Program-made: the position numbers and the translations under genes
Notes under the pieces: generated by a model
What the model was told of the DNA's origin: nothing
Database searches by the model: none
The model's input: only the letters and a program-made list of their open reading frames with translations
Source: Sagittula marina
GTDB lineage: Bacteria > Pseudomonadota > Alphaproteobacteria > Rhodobacterales > Rhodobacteraceae
Assembly (NCBI RefSeq): GCF_014196795.1
Contig: NZ_JACIEJ010000009.1
Coordinates: forward strand, 1-64,000
Reading direction: 5' to 3'
Length of the DNA stretch: 64,000 nt
Shown here: positions 52,364 through 61,261 of the stretch, one piece after another
Numbering within the stretch: the first letter of the stretch is position 1
How the letters are laid out: each line of letters begins with the position of its first letter

Positions 52364-53698
52364 TCAGGCGGGTTCCGGCACGCGCAGGCTCGCGGTTTCC
52401 AGCGTCCGCGCCAGATCGGCCAGCACATCCTCAGAGCACGGCGCCCCCACCAGTTGCAGCGACAGCGGCCCCCGGTCGGTCCAGGCCACCGGCAGGCTGA
52501 TCGCAGGCAGCCCCAGCACCGACGCAGGCCGCGCAAACCGTGTCATGGCAGAGATCATCCCCGCAAGCGACGCCCCTTCAAGCCGCGCCAGCGCGTCGAT
52601 CTGTGGCGGCACATCGGGCAGCATCGGCAGCACGATCACGTCCACATCCCTGAACACCTCGGCGATCTTGCCTTGGGCAATGTCGCGGATCTGACGCGCG
52701 CGCAAATACGCCTGCGCCGAAATCGCCGCGCCCTGCACCAGCCGCGTTCTGACCTGATCGCCATAGCTGTCCGCATGCGCGCGCAAGCGGTCGGCGTGTA
52801 CGGTGGCCGCTTCCCCCATGGCGATGACGTTGGCAGGTTCGTCCAGCGTGCCCAGCCAGCCCAGATCAAGGTCGCGGTCCGCATGACCCGCCAGAACCAA
52901 GGCTTTGCGCTCCTCGTCCAACACCTGCGCCATATCGGGCGACAGATCGCAGGCGAAATCGCCCGCATCAAAGCCCAGCCGCAGCGGCCCGGTCTCTTGC
53001 GTCTCCGCCCGTGTCGCGCCGCCGGTCAGAACCGACAGCACCCGCCGCGCGCAATCCACGCTGGCGGCGAGCGGCCCGACGCAATCCTGTGTCCAGCTGA
53101 GCGGCATGGTGTGCGACATGGGCACCCGGCCCGGCGTCGGCTTGATGCCCACAACGCCGTTGCAGGCCGCGGGCAAGCGGATCGACCCGCCGGTGTCGGA
53201 CCCCAGCGCCGCGGGTACGATCCCCATGGCCACCGCCACGCCGGACCCCGACGACGACCCGCCGATGATCGCCCCCGGCACCACCGGATTGGGCGGCGCG
53301 CCGTGGTGGTGGTTCATGCCGGTTGGCCCCATGGCGAACTCCGACATCTGCAAGCGGCCCAGATCCACGGCCCCTGCCCCGTCGAGCCGCGACAGCACCT
53401 CGGCGGTGTTCTCCGCCACATAGGCCGCCGAGGGATGCGCCCCCCGCCCCATGCGCGCGCCCTGCCGCTCGAACATGTCCTTATGCGCCAGCGGCACCCC
53501 GGCCAACGGACCCAAGGCCGCCCCCGCCGCGCGGGCCGCATCCACGGCCTCCGCCTGCGCACGGGCGTTATCCAGCTCCACCGTCGAAAACGGCGAGGCT
53601 GTCCCGGCGGCCGCAATGCGCGCCTCGGCCTGATCGACCAGGGCACGGGACGTCACGCGCCCCGCCTCCAGATCGCTGAGCAGTTTGGCAATGGTCAT
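52364..53698 (-). CDS. amidase signature enzyme (second)
   Basis: A 444-residue amidase-signature hydrolase. The catalytic Lys is in GVPLAHKDMFERQ, cis-Ser in IIGGSSSGSGVAVA and nucleophile Ser in GSDTGGSIRLPAACNG. It is not close to the first amidase outside these motifs, so the two probably act on different substrates or steps. The start overlaps the 63-residue gene by 4 bp. Confidence 0.9.
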   Translation of the reverse strand: MTIAKLLSDLEAGRVTSRALVDQAEARIAAAGTASPFSTVELDNARAQAEAVDAARAAGAALGPLAGVPLAHKDMFERQGARMGRGAHPSAAYVAENTAEVLSRLDGAGAVDLGRLQMSEFAMGPTGMNHHHGAPPNPVVPGAIIGGSSSGSGVAVAMGIVPAALGSDTGGSIRLPAACNGVVGIKPTPGRVPMSHTMPLSWTQDCVGPLAASVDCARRVLSVLTGGATRAETQETGPLRLGFDAGDFACDLSPDMAQVLDEERKALVLAGHADRDLDLGWLGTLDEPANVIAMGEAATVHADRLRAHADSYGDQVRTRLVQGAAISAQAYLRARQIRDIAQGKIAEVFRDVDVIVLPMLPDVPPQIDALARLEGASLAGMISAMTRFARPASVLGLPAISLPVAWTDRGPLSLQLVGAPCSEDVLADLARTLETASLRVPEPA

Positions 53699-53886
53699 GC
53701 GCTCTGCCCTGCCTCGAACGGGGCCCGCGCCGCCAACCCCGTGCGGGTCTCGCGCTCATCCCACAGCGGATGCGACATCACGCCGAACTCCACCCGCGTG
53801 CGCTGATCCTCAAAGATCGCGCGCTCTTCGTCGGTGGGCGAGCGGCCCAGATAAGCGCGCAGCGCGTCATGTTGTGTGTCTGTCAT
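53695..53886 (-). CDS. 63-residue protein coupled to the amidase
   Basis: A small protein of 63 residues, DALRAYLGRSPTDEERAIFE in its first half and VEFGVMSHPLWDERETRTG later. Its ATG follows AAGGAGACGAG and its stop overlaps the amidase start (ATGA). The pattern recalls AtzG, a small subunit that AtzE amidase needs for stability, although the sequence does not look like AtzG. It might be a partner subunit of the amidase; that is inference. Confidence 0.55.
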   Translation of the reverse strand: MTDTQHDALRAYLGRSPTDEERAIFEDQRTRVEFGVMSHPLWDERETRTGLAARAPFEAGQSA

Positions 53887-53919
53887 GGTCTCGTCTCCTT
53901 GTCGTGTATCAGCCAAAAG

Positions 53920-54930
53920 TCAGCCAAAGTTCTGCGGTTGCCGCTTGCGCACCAGCTGGCTCAGCGACACGGCCACGATCAGCGCGCCGCCATAAAACAG
54001 CGATTGCACAAAGGCATCCGCGCCCAACATGGTCAGCCCGGTGATCCCGGTGATGAGGAAATAGACGCCCACCAGCGTTCCGATGGGGTTGAACCGCCCC
54101 GGATAAATCGCCGTCGCGCCCAGGAACGCGGCCGCAAAGGCCGGCAGCAGCAGCGACAGACCCGACGTCGGATCCGCCGACCCGGTCATCCCGGCGTACA
54201 GCACCCCGGCCAGCACCGACAGCACGCCCGAGGACACGAACGACATCGCCCGCACCCGGTCCACAGAGATGCCGTTCAGCCGCGCCACCTCGCGCCCGCG
54301 CCCCACGAACAACAGCTTGCGGCCCGCGATGGTGTACTCCAGCGCCCACCACATGATCAGCGCCACCGCCAAACCGTAGTAAAACGCCAACGGCACGCCG
54401 AACAGGCGCTGGATCACCACGACCTCCACCAGATCCATCGACACGCCCGCCACGGTCCGCGAGTCCGAGATCCACAAGGTCATCCCGTTCAGGAACGTCC
54501 CCAACCCCAGCGTCACGATCAGGCTGTGGATGCGGAAATACAGCACAAAGAACGCGTTCACCGCGCCAATCAGCGCCCCGATCACCAGCACCACCACCAC
54601 GGACCAGCCGACGCCCCAGCCCCAGTTCACATCCGACACCGCCACGAACATCGCGCCGAACACCAGCGCAGAGGCCGCCGAGAGGTCAAAATCCCCCGAC
54701 GTCAGCGGCACCAGGATCGCCAGCGCCAGCACCACCAGCACCGCCTGCGATCCCAGCATCGACGAGATCGTGCGCCATTTCAAAAACGTCTCCGGCAGCA
54801 TCGCGCCAAAGACGCAGAACAGCGCCAGCCACGCCAGCACCAGCGCATAGCGCTCCGCCTCGCGCTTGAGAGAGAAACCCGAAAACGCGGACCGCGCCCC
54901 GGAGGATTGCGGATTGTCCGTCACACTCAT
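53920..54930 (-). CDS. ribose-type ABC permease
   Basis: A 336-residue permease of the RbsC/branched type, with eight or more membrane segments. Typical stretches are SGDFDLSAASALVFGAMFVAV and AFFVLYFRIHSLIVTLGLGT, with FLNGMTLW following, and the cytoplasmic FVGRGREVARLNGISVDRVR. It pairs with the double ATPase and the PBP1-type binding protein. Its ATG overlaps the ATPase stop by 4 bp. Confidence 0.93.
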   Translation of the reverse strand: MSVTDNPQSSGARSAFSGFSLKREAERYALVLAWLALFCVFGAMLPETFLKWRTISSMLGSQAVLVVLALAILVPLTSGDFDLSAASALVFGAMFVAVSDVNWGWGVGWSVVVVLVIGALIGAVNAFFVLYFRIHSLIVTLGLGTFLNGMTLWISDSRTVAGVSMDLVEVVVIQRLFGVPLAFYYGLAVALIMWWALEYTIAGRKLLFVGRGREVARLNGISVDRVRAMSFVSSGVLSVLAGVLYAGMTGSADPTSGLSLLLPAFAAAFLGATAIYPGRFNPIGTLVGVYFLITGITGLTMLGADAFVQSLFYGGALIVAVSLSQLVRKRQPQNFG

Positions 54931-56528
54931 TGCGCGGCCTCCTTCAATGGGTTTGTGTTGGCAACGCCCGGATCATGGAAACAGGCGCGCGCGATACCTT
55001 CGCGGGTCAGCGCAGCGCCACTCAGGCAGGCCACCGCCTGTCCTCGGTGAAACACGAACACCCGGTCACACATCTGGGCAAGTTGTTCATAATCGGTGGA
55101 AGCGCACAGGATCGTCGTCCCCTGCCCCACCGCCTGATCGAGCGCGGCAAAGATCTGTTGCCGCGCGCCGTAATCCACGCCCTGCGTCGGCTCATCCAGC
55201 AACAACAACTTGGGCGCTTCGGCCAACCACTTGCCCATGATGACCTTTTGCTGATTGCCCCCCGACAGCGTCGACAGGTTGACCTCGGTCCGCGCGGGCC
55301 GCACGTCATAGGTGCGGATCAGATCCGCGGTGCTTTCGGTCAGCGCGGTGCGCCGCAGACCCAGCCGCCCACGCATCCGCCCCAGCCCAAGGAACGTGGC
55401 ATTTTCCTCCACCGTCAGCCCGCCGATGCAGCTTTGGTGCATCCGGTCGCCGGGGATCAAACCAAGGCCCGCCCGAATGGCACGATCGGGCGAATGGCGC
55501 TTGATCTCCACCGGGGTTTGATCGCCAAGGCTCAGACGCCCCTGCCCCGCCATCGCGCCGAACAACAGATACGGCACCTCGGCAAAGCCCGAGCCGATCA
55601 GCCCCGTGACCCCCACGACTTCGCTGCGGTGCAAGCTGGCATCGAACCCGGCCAATCGCCCGCCGGACAGCCCCTCGATCCGGGCGACGACATCCTCGCT
55701 GGCTGTGCGCGGCGCGCGTTCATAGGGTGCAATAGCGCGCCCCACGATGGTATCCAGTACCTTCTGACGGGAGGTCTCTGCCGTGGTCATCACCGCGCCG
55801 ACACGCCCGTCGCGCATGATCGCCACGCGGTCGGTGATCGCCAGCACCTCGTCGATATCATGGGTGACGATGATGACGCTGGCCCCGGTTTTCTTGATCT
55901 GGCGCAGCAGGGTGAACAGCTTGTCCACGTCCTCCGCCGACAGGAACGGCGTCGGCTCATCCAGCACCAGAATGCCCTCGCCAGACCGCCCGGCCTCTGA
56001 CCGCCGCAGCTCTGCCAAGGCGCGCAGGATTGCCACGTAGGCGCGCTCCACCGGCGACAGCTGCTCCACCGTATCGGAGGGCTCGATCTGCAAGCCGAAC
56101 TCCTCGAACAGCTTCCGCATGGCCGCGCGTTCCTGCCGCCAGCGGATGCCAAAGGGGCGCGGGCGGGCGTCATCCGCCACCAGCATGTTGTCCGCCACGC
56201 TCAGCGACGGGATCAGCGCCAGATGCTGATGGACAAAGGACACGCCCATCCCCCGGATGCGAGCGGGGTCGAGAGGCAGGGGCAGCGTCTCGCCCCACAG
56301 CGTGACCTTGCTGCCCGGCTCTGGCGAGTTGAATCCCGCCAGAACCTTGATCAACGTGGACTTGCCCGACCCGTTTTGCCCAAGCAGGCCAAGGATCTCG
56401 GCCCGCTTGAGGTGGATCGACACGCCCTTGAGCACCTCGACCGGGCCGAATTTCATCCGCACGTCGGCCATGCGCAGAACGTCGGCCTCATGCTGGCTGA
56501 CAGGCGATGTGAGGGGCGCGACATTCAT
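54927..56528 (-). CDS. RbsA-type double ABC ATPase
   Basis: A 533-residue protein with two fused ATPase domains. The first has Walker A LLGQNGSGKSTLIKVLAG and Walker B ILVLDEPTPFLS. The second has a degenerate Walker A (GVTGLIGSGFAEVPYLLFG) and signature STLSGGNQQKVIMGKWLAEA. This pattern is usual for sugar- or nucleoside-type importers. ATG 56528 shares a base with the binding-protein stop. Confidence 0.93.
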   Translation of the reverse strand: MNVAPLTSPVSQHEADVLRMADVRMKFGPVEVLKGVSIHLKRAEILGLLGQNGSGKSTLIKVLAGFNSPEPGSKVTLWGETLPLPLDPARIRGMGVSFVHQHLALIPSLSVADNMLVADDARPRPFGIRWRQERAAMRKLFEEFGLQIEPSDTVEQLSPVERAYVAILRALAELRRSEAGRSGEGILVLDEPTPFLSAEDVDKLFTLLRQIKKTGASVIIVTHDIDEVLAITDRVAIMRDGRVGAVMTTAETSRQKVLDTIVGRAIAPYERAPRTASEDVVARIEGLSGGRLAGFDASLHRSEVVGVTGLIGSGFAEVPYLLFGAMAGQGRLSLGDQTPVEIKRHSPDRAIRAGLGLIPGDRMHQSCIGGLTVEENATFLGLGRMRGRLGLRRTALTESTADLIRTYDVRPARTEVNLSTLSGGNQQKVIMGKWLAEAPKLLLLDEPTQGVDYGARQQIFAALDQAVGQGTTILCASTDYEQLAQMCDRVFVFHRGQAVACLSGAALTREGIARACFHDPGVANTNPLKEAAQ

Positions 56529-57637
56529 CAGTCTTCGAGGCCCCAAAGCTTGCGAAAGCCCGCCAGATGGGTGTCGCCGTAGCCAGAGTCGAAGTCCGCC
56601 GGAACGCCCGCCGTCTCGACATTTTCCGCATCAAAAACCAGCAACGGAATACCCAGCGTTTCCGGCACCTCCAGCCCGCACAGCGTGCGCATCTGGGCGT
56701 CCACCGCCGCATACCCGGCCCAGCCAAGGCTCTCGCCGATGTTCATCTGCACCGTGCCCTCGCGCACCATGTCCAGAACGAAGGGGGTGCCGTTGAAGGA
56801 CGCCATGCCCACATCGGTCGCGCCCGCAATGCGCAGTGCCGGTGTCACGAACTGCGTCATGGAATCGTAGATCGGCAGGATGTAATTGAGGCCCGGATCA
56901 GACAGCAACGCCGATTGTGTGCCCGACTGAATGCGCGTGGCCCATTCGTTCACCGGCACGTTCAGGTATTCCTGTTTACAGTCCGGGCAGTATTCCGACA
57001 GGCTCTTCTGGATCTGCTCGACGAATGGCCCGGTGGGCAACACATCGTCCGACCCGATGATCAGCACGTTGGGCTTGCCCTCCGTCTCGACAAAGGCCCA
57101 GGCCGCCAGCAGTTCCCCTGCCCCGCGAAAGTCCACCTTGGCCGATCCGTCCACGAAGTCCGCCTGCTCCTGGCTTTCGTCATACAGATGCGAGGTGGTG
57201 ACTTTCAGCCCCGCCTCGCTTGCCTCGCGCAGTTGCGGTCCCAGCATCTCCGGGTTCAGCCCCCCGGCCACGTCCACCAGATCGTAGCCTTGCGCAATCG
57301 CCTGGTTGACCCCTTGGATCCAGGTGTCCGACGCGCCCTGGTTTTCCCAGGTGGTGTAGGTAAAGCCCACGTCGGCGGCGGCGCGTTTCATCGCCTTTTG
57401 CAGCTCCACATTGAACGGGATCGCCATGGACACAGGGATGGAGAAGACGCTTTTGTCCGCCATGCAGGCTTTGGCATCGAAGGGTGCGCCCTGCGCCTCG
57501 AACGTGGGAATTTCACGGTGCGCCTCGATCACCGCCAGTGCGTCGGACATGGCATCCGCCACGGCGGAGCTGGGCAATAGCGCGGGCGCGGCCATCAGCG
57601 CCGCAGCGGTCAAAGTCAATTTCTGCGTGGTCATCAT
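56528..57637 (-). CDS. PBP1-type ABC binding protein
   Basis: A 369-residue exported protein with a signal peptide (KLTLTAAALMAAPALLPSSAVADA), then a LacI/ribose-binding fold: VFSIPVSMAIPFNVELQKAMKRAA, ASDTWIQGVNQAIAQGYDLVDVAG and VLIIGSDDVLPTGPFVEQIQ. It first binds the substrate of the importer. It heads the operon of importer, small gene, amidase, rutE and amidase. ATG 57637 follows AGGGG. Two AAGTNCGNACTT boxes lie upstream (57693 and 57811). Confidence 0.88.
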   Translation of the reverse strand: MMTTQKLTLTAAALMAAPALLPSSAVADAMSDALAVIEAHREIPTFEAQGAPFDAKACMADKSVFSIPVSMAIPFNVELQKAMKRAAADVGFTYTTWENQGASDTWIQGVNQAIAQGYDLVDVAGGLNPEMLGPQLREASEAGLKVTTSHLYDESQEQADFVDGSAKVDFRGAGELLAAWAFVETEGKPNVLIIGSDDVLPTGPFVEQIQKSLSEYCPDCKQEYLNVPVNEWATRIQSGTQSALLSDPGLNYILPIYDSMTQFVTPALRIAGATDVGMASFNGTPFVLDMVREGTVQMNIGESLGWAGYAAVDAQMRTLCGLEVPETLGIPLLVFDAENVETAGVPADFDSGYGDTHLAGFRKLWGLED

Positions 57638-57692
57638 CAATCCCCTGTTGCCAAACGCGAAGCAGATCTTGCGCCTCTTCGCTTGGGTTTGA

Positions 57693-57704
57693 TTGTCCGT
57701 ACTT
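57693..57704. promoter_or_regulatory. operator-like box A, upstream of the ABC operon
   Basis: TTGTCCGTACTT, 56 bp upstream of the binding-protein start, fits the box AAGTNCGNACTT with GTCCGTAC intact in the centre. Confidence 0.55.
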
Positions 57705-57810
57705 TTGCACATATCAAAAGGGATTTTCTGCAAGGACCCTCGTATTTACGGAAACTCTTCGCGCCAAAGATTAACCTTTAAGCAAACCTTCGGCCCATTC
57801 ACGCTAAAAC

Positions 57811-57822
57811 AAGTCCGTACTC
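57811..57822. promoter_or_regulatory. operator-like box B, at the MFS 3' end
   Basis: AAGTCCGTACTC overlaps the MFS stop codon (57821-57823) and lies 174 bp upstream of the binding-protein start, 118 bp from box A. It matches the consensus at 11 of 12 positions. Two spaced sites could allow looping. Confidence 0.5.
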
Positions 57823-59080
57823 ATTTTTCGATTCGGCCGCGCGCCGCCTGACGGAACGACAGCACCGCCCCCACCAGACCGATCGCGGAGAACAGCATGA
57901 AGCACTGCTCATATGTTCCCACCACATTGTAGACCAAGGCAAAGACCGACGGCCCGATGATCACCCCGATGAAGGTGTAGACCAGCAGCGCCCCGGTGTT
58001 CGCGCCCACCTTGCCTTCGGGCGCCGTGCGGGCCGCCGCTGCCAGGAACACGCCGTTCCACCCCGTCGCCACCGATCCCAGCGCCACCAGCAGCACCGCC
58101 TGCGCCCAGCCCGGCATCACCGCGATCCAGCCCAGGCTGAACATGATGGCCCCCGCCAGCACGCCGATCACCCCCAACGTGCGGAACCCGCCCAGCCGAT
58201 CCGCCGCGACGCCCCAGCTGATGCGCCCGACGGCCCCCGCCAGTTGCAACCCCGCCGCCACCGCACCAGCCGCCACCAGCGACCAGCCGTGCTCCACCAG
58301 CATCACCACAGTGAACGCCGTCGCCACCAGTTGCAGCGCAGAATACAGACCGCCCAGAACCGCCAGCGTCCGCAGCCGGTCGTTGCGATACAGCTCTGCC
58401 TGATCCTGCGCCGCGCGCCGGAACGGGTTGCCCCGCCCGGCCCCGCGCCGCACCGGGGCAAAGCTGAACCTCGTCCACGACCACACCATCAGGCTCAACG
58501 GCACCAGCGCCGCCGCCACCAGTGCCAGCCGCCAACCGTCCTGCGCGCCGTGAAACAGCACCGCCAGCGACGGCAGCGTCACGGACGCCAGCACCGCACC
58601 CAGCGGCACGCCGGTCTGCTTGATGGAAAAGATCAGCGAATGTCGCCCGCCCCGCGCCGTGCGGTTCAGGATCTCCGACGAGGCCGGATTGTTCAGCCCG
58701 TAACAAATGCCAAACAGCGCCGACCCCAGCACCATCAGAACCGGCTGCGCGCTGGCCAGCAACAACAGCCCCACGGCAAAGGCGCCCATCTCGAACACCA
58801 CGACCCGCTCGGCGTGGAACGTCTCCACCACGCTGCCCGCCACCGCAGAGGCAAACACCCCGGCAAAGTAAATCAAGCTGATCTGGTAGCCGATCCAATG
58901 CGCGCCGATCCCCAGCGAGGCCGCGACCTCCGGGGCCAATGCGGTCAGCGCCAATGTGCTGAGCGTGGCGGCGACCTGCACGCAGGTCATCAAGATCAGG
59001 GCTTTGACCCACTCGGGGCGCCCTGACACCTCGGGCTGGCTCGACACATATTCATTCATTGGTATTATGTCCGTACTCAT
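57821..59080 (-). CDS. MFS transporter
   Basis: A 419-residue major-facilitator carrier with 12 predicted membrane segments. Examples are VKALILMTCVQVAATLSTLA, LIYFAGVFASAVAGSVVETF and SALFGICYGLNNPASSE, and a central loop rich in R, A and D. It shares the regulatory boxes with the rest of the cluster and could import the substrate or export a product. ATG 59080 lies just upstream of box C. If a second ATG at 59059 is used (412 residues), box C would be wholly upstream. Confidence 0.85.
   Translation of the reverse strand: MSTDIIPMNEYVSSQPEVSGRPEWVKALILMTCVQVAATLSTLALTALAPEVAASLGIGAHWIGYQISLIYFAGVFASAVAGSVVETFHAERVVVFEMGAFAVGLLLLASAQPVLMVLGSALFGICYGLNNPASSEILNRTARGGRHSLIFSIKQTGVPLGAVLASVTLPSLAVLFHGAQDGWRLALVAAALVPLSLMVWSWTRFSFAPVRRGAGRGNPFRRAAQDQAELYRNDRLRTLAVLGGLYSALQLVATAFTVVMLVEHGWSLVAAGAVAAGLQLAGAVGRISWGVAADRLGGFRTLGVIGVLAGAIMFSLGWIAVMPGWAQAVLLVALGSVATGWNGVFLAAAARTAPEGKVGANTGALLVYTFIGVIIGPSVFALVYNVVGTYEQCFMLFSAIGLVGAVLSFRQAARGRIEK
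59067..59078. promoter_or_regulatory. operator-like box C, at the MFS start
   Basis: ATGTCCGTACTC overlaps the first codons of the MFS gene, with GTCCGTAC intact. It would repress directly if bound. Confidence 0.45.
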
Positions 59081-59131
59081 TCAACGCTTTCGCTGATCAA
59101 ACACCAGCGCGCCGCGTCGAAGCAATAACAA

Positions 59132-59143
59132 AAGTACGTACTT
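59132..59143. promoter_or_regulatory. operator-like box D, perfect palindrome
   Basis: AAGTACGTACTT is a perfect 12-bp palindrome in the middle of the MFS-GntR divergent region. It is the best site for autoregulation of the GntR gene that begins at 59183. Confidence 0.6.
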
Positions 59144-59182
59144 ATAAACAATACCGAAACTGAATCGGGAGGAGAGCCGAGC

Positions 59183-59935
59183 ATGAAAGACGACGAGATC
59201 GATCAATCAGAGAGCACAAACACACCGCTGTACCTGCGTGTGGCGCATAAGCTGGAACGCCAGATCGTCTCTGGCGAGCGCGCGGTGGGCACCTTGCTCC
59301 CGCCAGAGGCGGAATTGGCCGTGCAGCTGGGTGTCAGCCGCCACACCATGCGCCAGGCCATCGCTCAACTGCGCCAACGCGGGATGCTGTCGGCGCGCAA
59401 AGGCGTCGGCACGCGTGTCGAAAACGCCCGCCCGCAATGGCGCGACAGGTTTCGCGACAACAACCGCGATGATCTGTTCGAATTCGCAAGCGAAAGCGAG
59501 ATGTTCATCCGAACAAAGGAACGCCGTGGCCTGCGCGGCAAAGAAGCCGCCGAACTGGGCGTGCGCCCCGGTAAAACCCTTATTTATATGGAGGGTCCGC
59601 GCCACTTTATCAACGAACCGCTGCCGTTTTGCTGGAACGAGGTCTATCTGGATCCCATTGCCGAACCGGTGATCAAGGACATGGAGGTGCAACGCTCCTC
59701 GCTCTTTCACCTGATCGAGGCCCACACCGGCGAACGCATCGTCGACATCCAGCAAGAGATCCGCGCCGTCACCATTCGCCCGGACATCTGCGAGCAGATC
59801 GGCCAACCCGAGGGCACCATCGGGCTGCGAATCACGCGCCGCTATCTGGCCTCCGGCGGACGCCTGATGGAATTTGCCATCCAGACCTCCCCGGCAGACA
59901 GCTTTGCCTATCGCACGCATGTAAAAGCGACCTGA
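59183..59935 (+). CDS. GntR/HutC-family regulator
   Basis: A 250-residue regulator. An N-terminal winged helix (PLYLRVAHKLERQIVSGERA, then LAVQLGVSRHTMRQAIAQLR) is followed by a UTRA ligand domain typical of HutC-subfamily proteins (PLPFCWNEVYLDPIAEPVIK, RYLASGGRLMEFAIQTSPAD). Small nitrogen compounds are common effectors in this family. GGAGGAGA precedes ATG 59183. It is the natural binder of boxes A-F, which lie in its own promoter and those of MFS, rutA and the ABC operon. Confidence 0.9.
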   Translation: MKDDEIDQSESTNTPLYLRVAHKLERQIVSGERAVGTLLPPEAELAVQLGVSRHTMRQAIAQLRQRGMLSARKGVGTRVENARPQWRDRFRDNNRDDLFEFASESEMFIRTKERRGLRGKEAAELGVRPGKTLIYMEGPRHFINEPLPFCWNEVYLDPIAEPVIKDMEVQRSSLFHLIEAHTGERIVDIQQEIRAVTIRPDICEQIGQPEGTIGLRITRRYLASGGRLMEFAIQTSPADSFAYRTHVKAT

Positions 59936-59981
59936 CCCGCACATTTGCCCGTCTTTTGTGCAAGACGTCAGTTTTCGACAT

Positions 59982-59993
59982 TAGTACGGACTT
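59982..59993. promoter_or_regulatory. operator-like box E, upstream of rutA
   Basis: TAGTACGGACTT, 85-96 bp upstream of rutA, with the GTACGGAC core. Confidence 0.5.
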
Positions 59994-60036
59994 ATTTCAG
60001 AACCTTTCTCTAGACCGGCTCAGAAAACGCCCTGTT

Positions 60037-60048
60037 AAGTTCGGACTT
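60037..60048. promoter_or_regulatory. operator-like box F, upstream of rutA
   Basis: AAGTTCGGACTT, 30-41 bp upstream of the rutA start and 55 bp from box E, fits AAGTNCGNACTT exactly. It probably overlaps the promoter or leader of rutA. Confidence 0.55.
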
Positions 60049-60077
60049 ATCGAACACACCAACAGGAGGTCTTTCTC

Positions 60078-61157
60078 ATGGACATGGGCGTCTTCATCCC
60101 GATCGGAAACAACGGCTGGCTGATTTCCGAGGCTGCACCGCAGTACAAGCCAAGCTTTGAGCTTAACAAACAGATCGTGCAAAAGGCCGAAGGCTACGGT
60201 CTGGAATTCGCGCTCTCGATGATCAAGCTGCGCGGCTTTGGCGGTAAGACAGAGTTCTGGGACCACAATCTTGAAAGCTTCACCTTGATGGCGGGCCTCG
60301 CTGCGGTCACCACCAAGATCAAGCTATTTGCCTCCAGCGCGATCCTCACCCTGCCCCCGGCGATTGTCGCCCGGATGGCCAGCACGGTATCCAACATCGC
60401 GCCGGGCCGCTTTGGCGTGAACATCGTGACCGGCTGGGCCGAGGCCGAATACAGCCAGATGGACATGTGGCCCGGCGATGCCTACTTTGGCTACCGCTAC
60501 AATTACGCCGCAGAATACGTCAATGTCATGAAGGAACTCTGGTCAAAGGGATCGTCCGATTTCAAAGGCGAGCACTTCAAGATGACCGACTGCAAGCTCT
60601 CCCCCGCGCCCGAGGGCAAGGTGGAAATCGTCGCTGCGGGTCAGTCCCCCAAGGGCATGAAATTCGCCGCCGACTACGCCGATTATAACTTCATCATGGG
60701 CCAGGGGGTGAACACACCGACCGCTGTGTCCGAGATCTGTGACCGGCTGGCAACCGCCGCCACCGAGAGCGGCCGCGACGTGGGTGCCTATTGCCTCTAC
60801 ATGATCATCGCAGAAGACACCGACGAGGCAGCACAAGCCAAGTGGCAAAAGTACAAAGACCACGTGGACGCCGATGCCCTCGCCTGGATGGCCGACCAGG
60901 GCAGCAAGGACAACGCTGCCGATGCGAGCTCCACCGCGAAACACATCAACCTTCCTGAAGGCGCTGTTAACTTCAACATGGGCACGTTGGTCGGCTCTTA
61001 CGAGACAGTGGCCGCCATGCTCGACGAAGCCGCAGAGATGCAGGGTGTGGCCGGTATCATGATGGTGTTCGACGACTTCCTCGAAGGGCTCGACAAGTTC
61101 GGTCAGAAGATCCAGCCGCTGATGTCGTCTCGCGCACAGGTGCAGGCCGCGGCCTGA
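60078..61157 (+). CDS. rutA: RutA-type flavin-dependent ring-opening monooxygenase
   Basis: A 359-residue LLM-class flavin-dependent monooxygenase that follows E. coli RutA nearly throughout: [84 protein letters not shown] and [21 protein letters not shown]. coli RutA opens the uracil ring between N3 and C4, using reduced FMN and oxygen. Here the substrate may be another cyclic amide, because the rest of the Rut set differs. GGAGG precedes ATG 60078. Confidence 0.9.
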   Translation: MDMGVFIPIGNNGWLISEAAPQYKPSFELNKQIVQKAEGYGLEFALSMIKLRGFGGKTEFWDHNLESFTLMAGLAAVTTKIKLFASSAILTLPPAIVARMASTVSNIAPGRFGVNIVTGWAEAEYSQMDMWPGDAYFGYRYNYAAEYVNVMKELWSKGSSDFKGEHFKMTDCKLSPAPEGKVEIVAAGQSPKGMKFAADYADYNFIMGQGVNTPTAVSEICDRLATAATESGRDVGAYCLYMIIAEDTDEAAQAKWQKYKDHVDADALAWMADQGSKDNAADASSTAKHINLPEGAVNFNMGTLVGSYETVAAMLDEAAEMQGVAGIMMVFDDFLEGLDKFGQKIQPLMSSRAQVQAAA

Positions 61158-61199
61158 TCCCCTGCCCTTTTCTGGCGCATGATTTTGCGCCGCACCTTC

Positions 61200-61223
61200 G
61201 GGCCGCTGGCAGGACAGCGGCCC
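61200..61223 (+). terminator. stem-loop between rutA and rutF
   Basis: A perfect 9-bp inverted repeat (GGGCCGCTG, 6-nt loop, CAGCGGCCC) lies 43 bp after rutA. No T-tract follows; it may limit expression of rutF relative to rutA, or end the transcript partially. Confidence 0.45.
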
Positions 61224-61261
61224 GTTTGCATTCCACTCTTTGCCAACCGGAAAGCCAAGAC

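Noticed and set aside
52010-53806. A 598-residue plus-strand frame opposite rutE and the second amidase
   Set aside because: It is antisense to two clear enzyme genes and full of R, H, P and Q, as mirrored GC-rich coding sequence gives.
53770-55050. A 426-residue plus-strand frame rich in H, R and Q opposite the ABC permease
   Set aside because: It is an antisense shadow of the permease and the end of the ATPase gene.
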